Assembly (NCBI GenBank): GCA_903828035.1
Contig: CAIKKV010000094.1
Span: 1 to 6,553 of the forward strand
Origin: an uncultured bacterium
Lineage (GTDB): Bacteria > Verrucomicrobiota > Kiritimatiellia > CAIKKV01
Length of the DNA stretch: 6,553 nt
Reading direction: 5' to 3'
This document shows, one piece after another, positions 6,354 through 6,553 of this stretch (its first letter is position 1; each line of letters begins with the position of its first letter). Both the position numbers and the translations under genes were made by a program. The notes below the pieces were generated by a model. It searched no databases and was not told the DNA's origin. It saw only the letters and a program-made list of their open reading frames with translations.

Positions 6354-6553
6354 TCATTCCTTTTGGCGGGGGGGGAGTTGAGTTTCGATGGCGAGTGTAT
6401 AAAGGGCGTTTCGCGCGGCGTGCCAGGCGGCCGGCTCCCGGGCGTAGCCGTATTTGTAGGGCACAACCGACGCGAGGGTGTCCCGGAGCCGGTTTTCGAA
6501 GTCCGCCGCGGCTGTCGTGCGGCCGGACTTCCGCGCGCGGTCAATGTGCGCGC
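6354..6553 (-). CDS. C-terminal end of an upstream gene, probable DUF4091-like paralogue (5' part beyond window)
   Basis: The last 65 codons of a minus-strand gene, ending in TGA at 6354-6356, 4 nt before the next ATG. The visible protein has a helical segment (AHIDRARKSGRTTAAADFEN), then VVPYKYGYAREPAAWHAARNALYTLAIE and a short polar end. It aligns by eye with the last 60 residues of the downstream DUF4091 protein: SGRTTAAADFENRL against NGRTEAADQAQAVL, a shared V-x-P seven residues later, and AARNAL against CRRNVA with a one-residue spacing difference. No start, signal or catalytic part is visible, so function rests on this resemblance and the tight operon spacing. It is missed by simple ORF listings because it has no start in the window. 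An 8-G run (6368-6375) near the end makes the last residues sensitive to sequencing error. Confidence 0.7.
   Translation of the reverse strand, partial: AHIDRARKSGRTTAAADFENRLRDTLASVVPYKYGYAREPAAWHAARNALYTLAIETQLPPRQKE
6358..6362 (-). promoter_or_regulatory. Ribosome binding site of the DUF4091 gene
   Basis: AAGGA on the minus strand, 8 nt before the ATG at 6347-6349. It sits within the last codons of the preceding gene and decides the start against longer in-frame alternatives (up to 6544), which have no signal peptide. Confidence 0.75.

Noticed and set aside
6350..6544. In-frame upstream extension of the DUF4091 gene by 65 codons
   Set aside because: The extension is Pro/Arg/Ser/Thr-rich with no signal peptide, and the same bases encode the C-terminus of the preceding gene in another frame. 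The ATG at 6347-6349 has a good ribosome site and a signal peptide.
1..6553. CRISPR array, mobile element, phage or defence system, RNA gene
   Set aside because: No regularly spaced repeats, transposase or integrase motifs, terminal inverted repeats, tRNA-like cloverleaf or rRNA segment seen on either strand.

Overview
The window is a GC-rich bacterial segment in which every supported gene lies on the minus strand, so transcription runs from right (6553) to left (1). Lipobox-bearing envelope proteins and a TolC/HlyD efflux pair point to a Gram-negative, double-membraned organism. The very large DUF4091-type glycosidase-like protein, apparently in tandem with a second member, resembles the secreted polysaccharide-degradation repertoire of the Verrucomicrobiota/Kiritimatiellota/Lentisphaerota/Planctomycetota group. 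That taxonomic guess rests on gene content alone; no rRNA or marker gene is present.

Right part (6553 to 3005): the last 65 codons of an upstream gene are followed, after only 4 nt, by a 1114-codon gene for a secreted DUF4091-family protein. The upstream tail resembles the C-terminus of the downstream protein (shared GRT-x-AA and RN motifs at nearly the same spacing). The pair therefore looks like tandem paralogues in one operon, probably acting on polysaccharide or glycan outside the cytoplasm.

Middle (3004 to 2839): a 166-bp intergenic region holds two GC-rich inverted repeats next to the end of the DUF4091 gene. Near the next gene it holds a textbook sigma70 promoter, TTGACA-17 bp-TATACT, with an imperfect palindrome filling the spacer and covering the -10. 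This is a likely self-operator for the TetR-family regulator encoded immediately downstream.

Left part (2838 to 1): a compact efflux operon in the order tetR regulator, TolC-family outer-membrane lipoprotein, HlyD/AcrA-family periplasmic adaptor lipoprotein. The adaptor runs off the left edge. Both junctions are 4-nt ATGA stop/start overlaps, which suggests translational coupling. The inner-membrane pump (RND or ABC type) is expected just beyond position 1 but is not visible. The TetR protein probably represses its own promoter and hence the whole operon until an unidentified ligand is bound.

I see no mobile element, CRISPR array, tRNA or rRNA, and nothing that makes a convincing new biological system. 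The points most worth checking are the overlapping promoter/operator, the multi-domain DUF4091 protein with its tandem partner, and the inverted repeats between the two operons.
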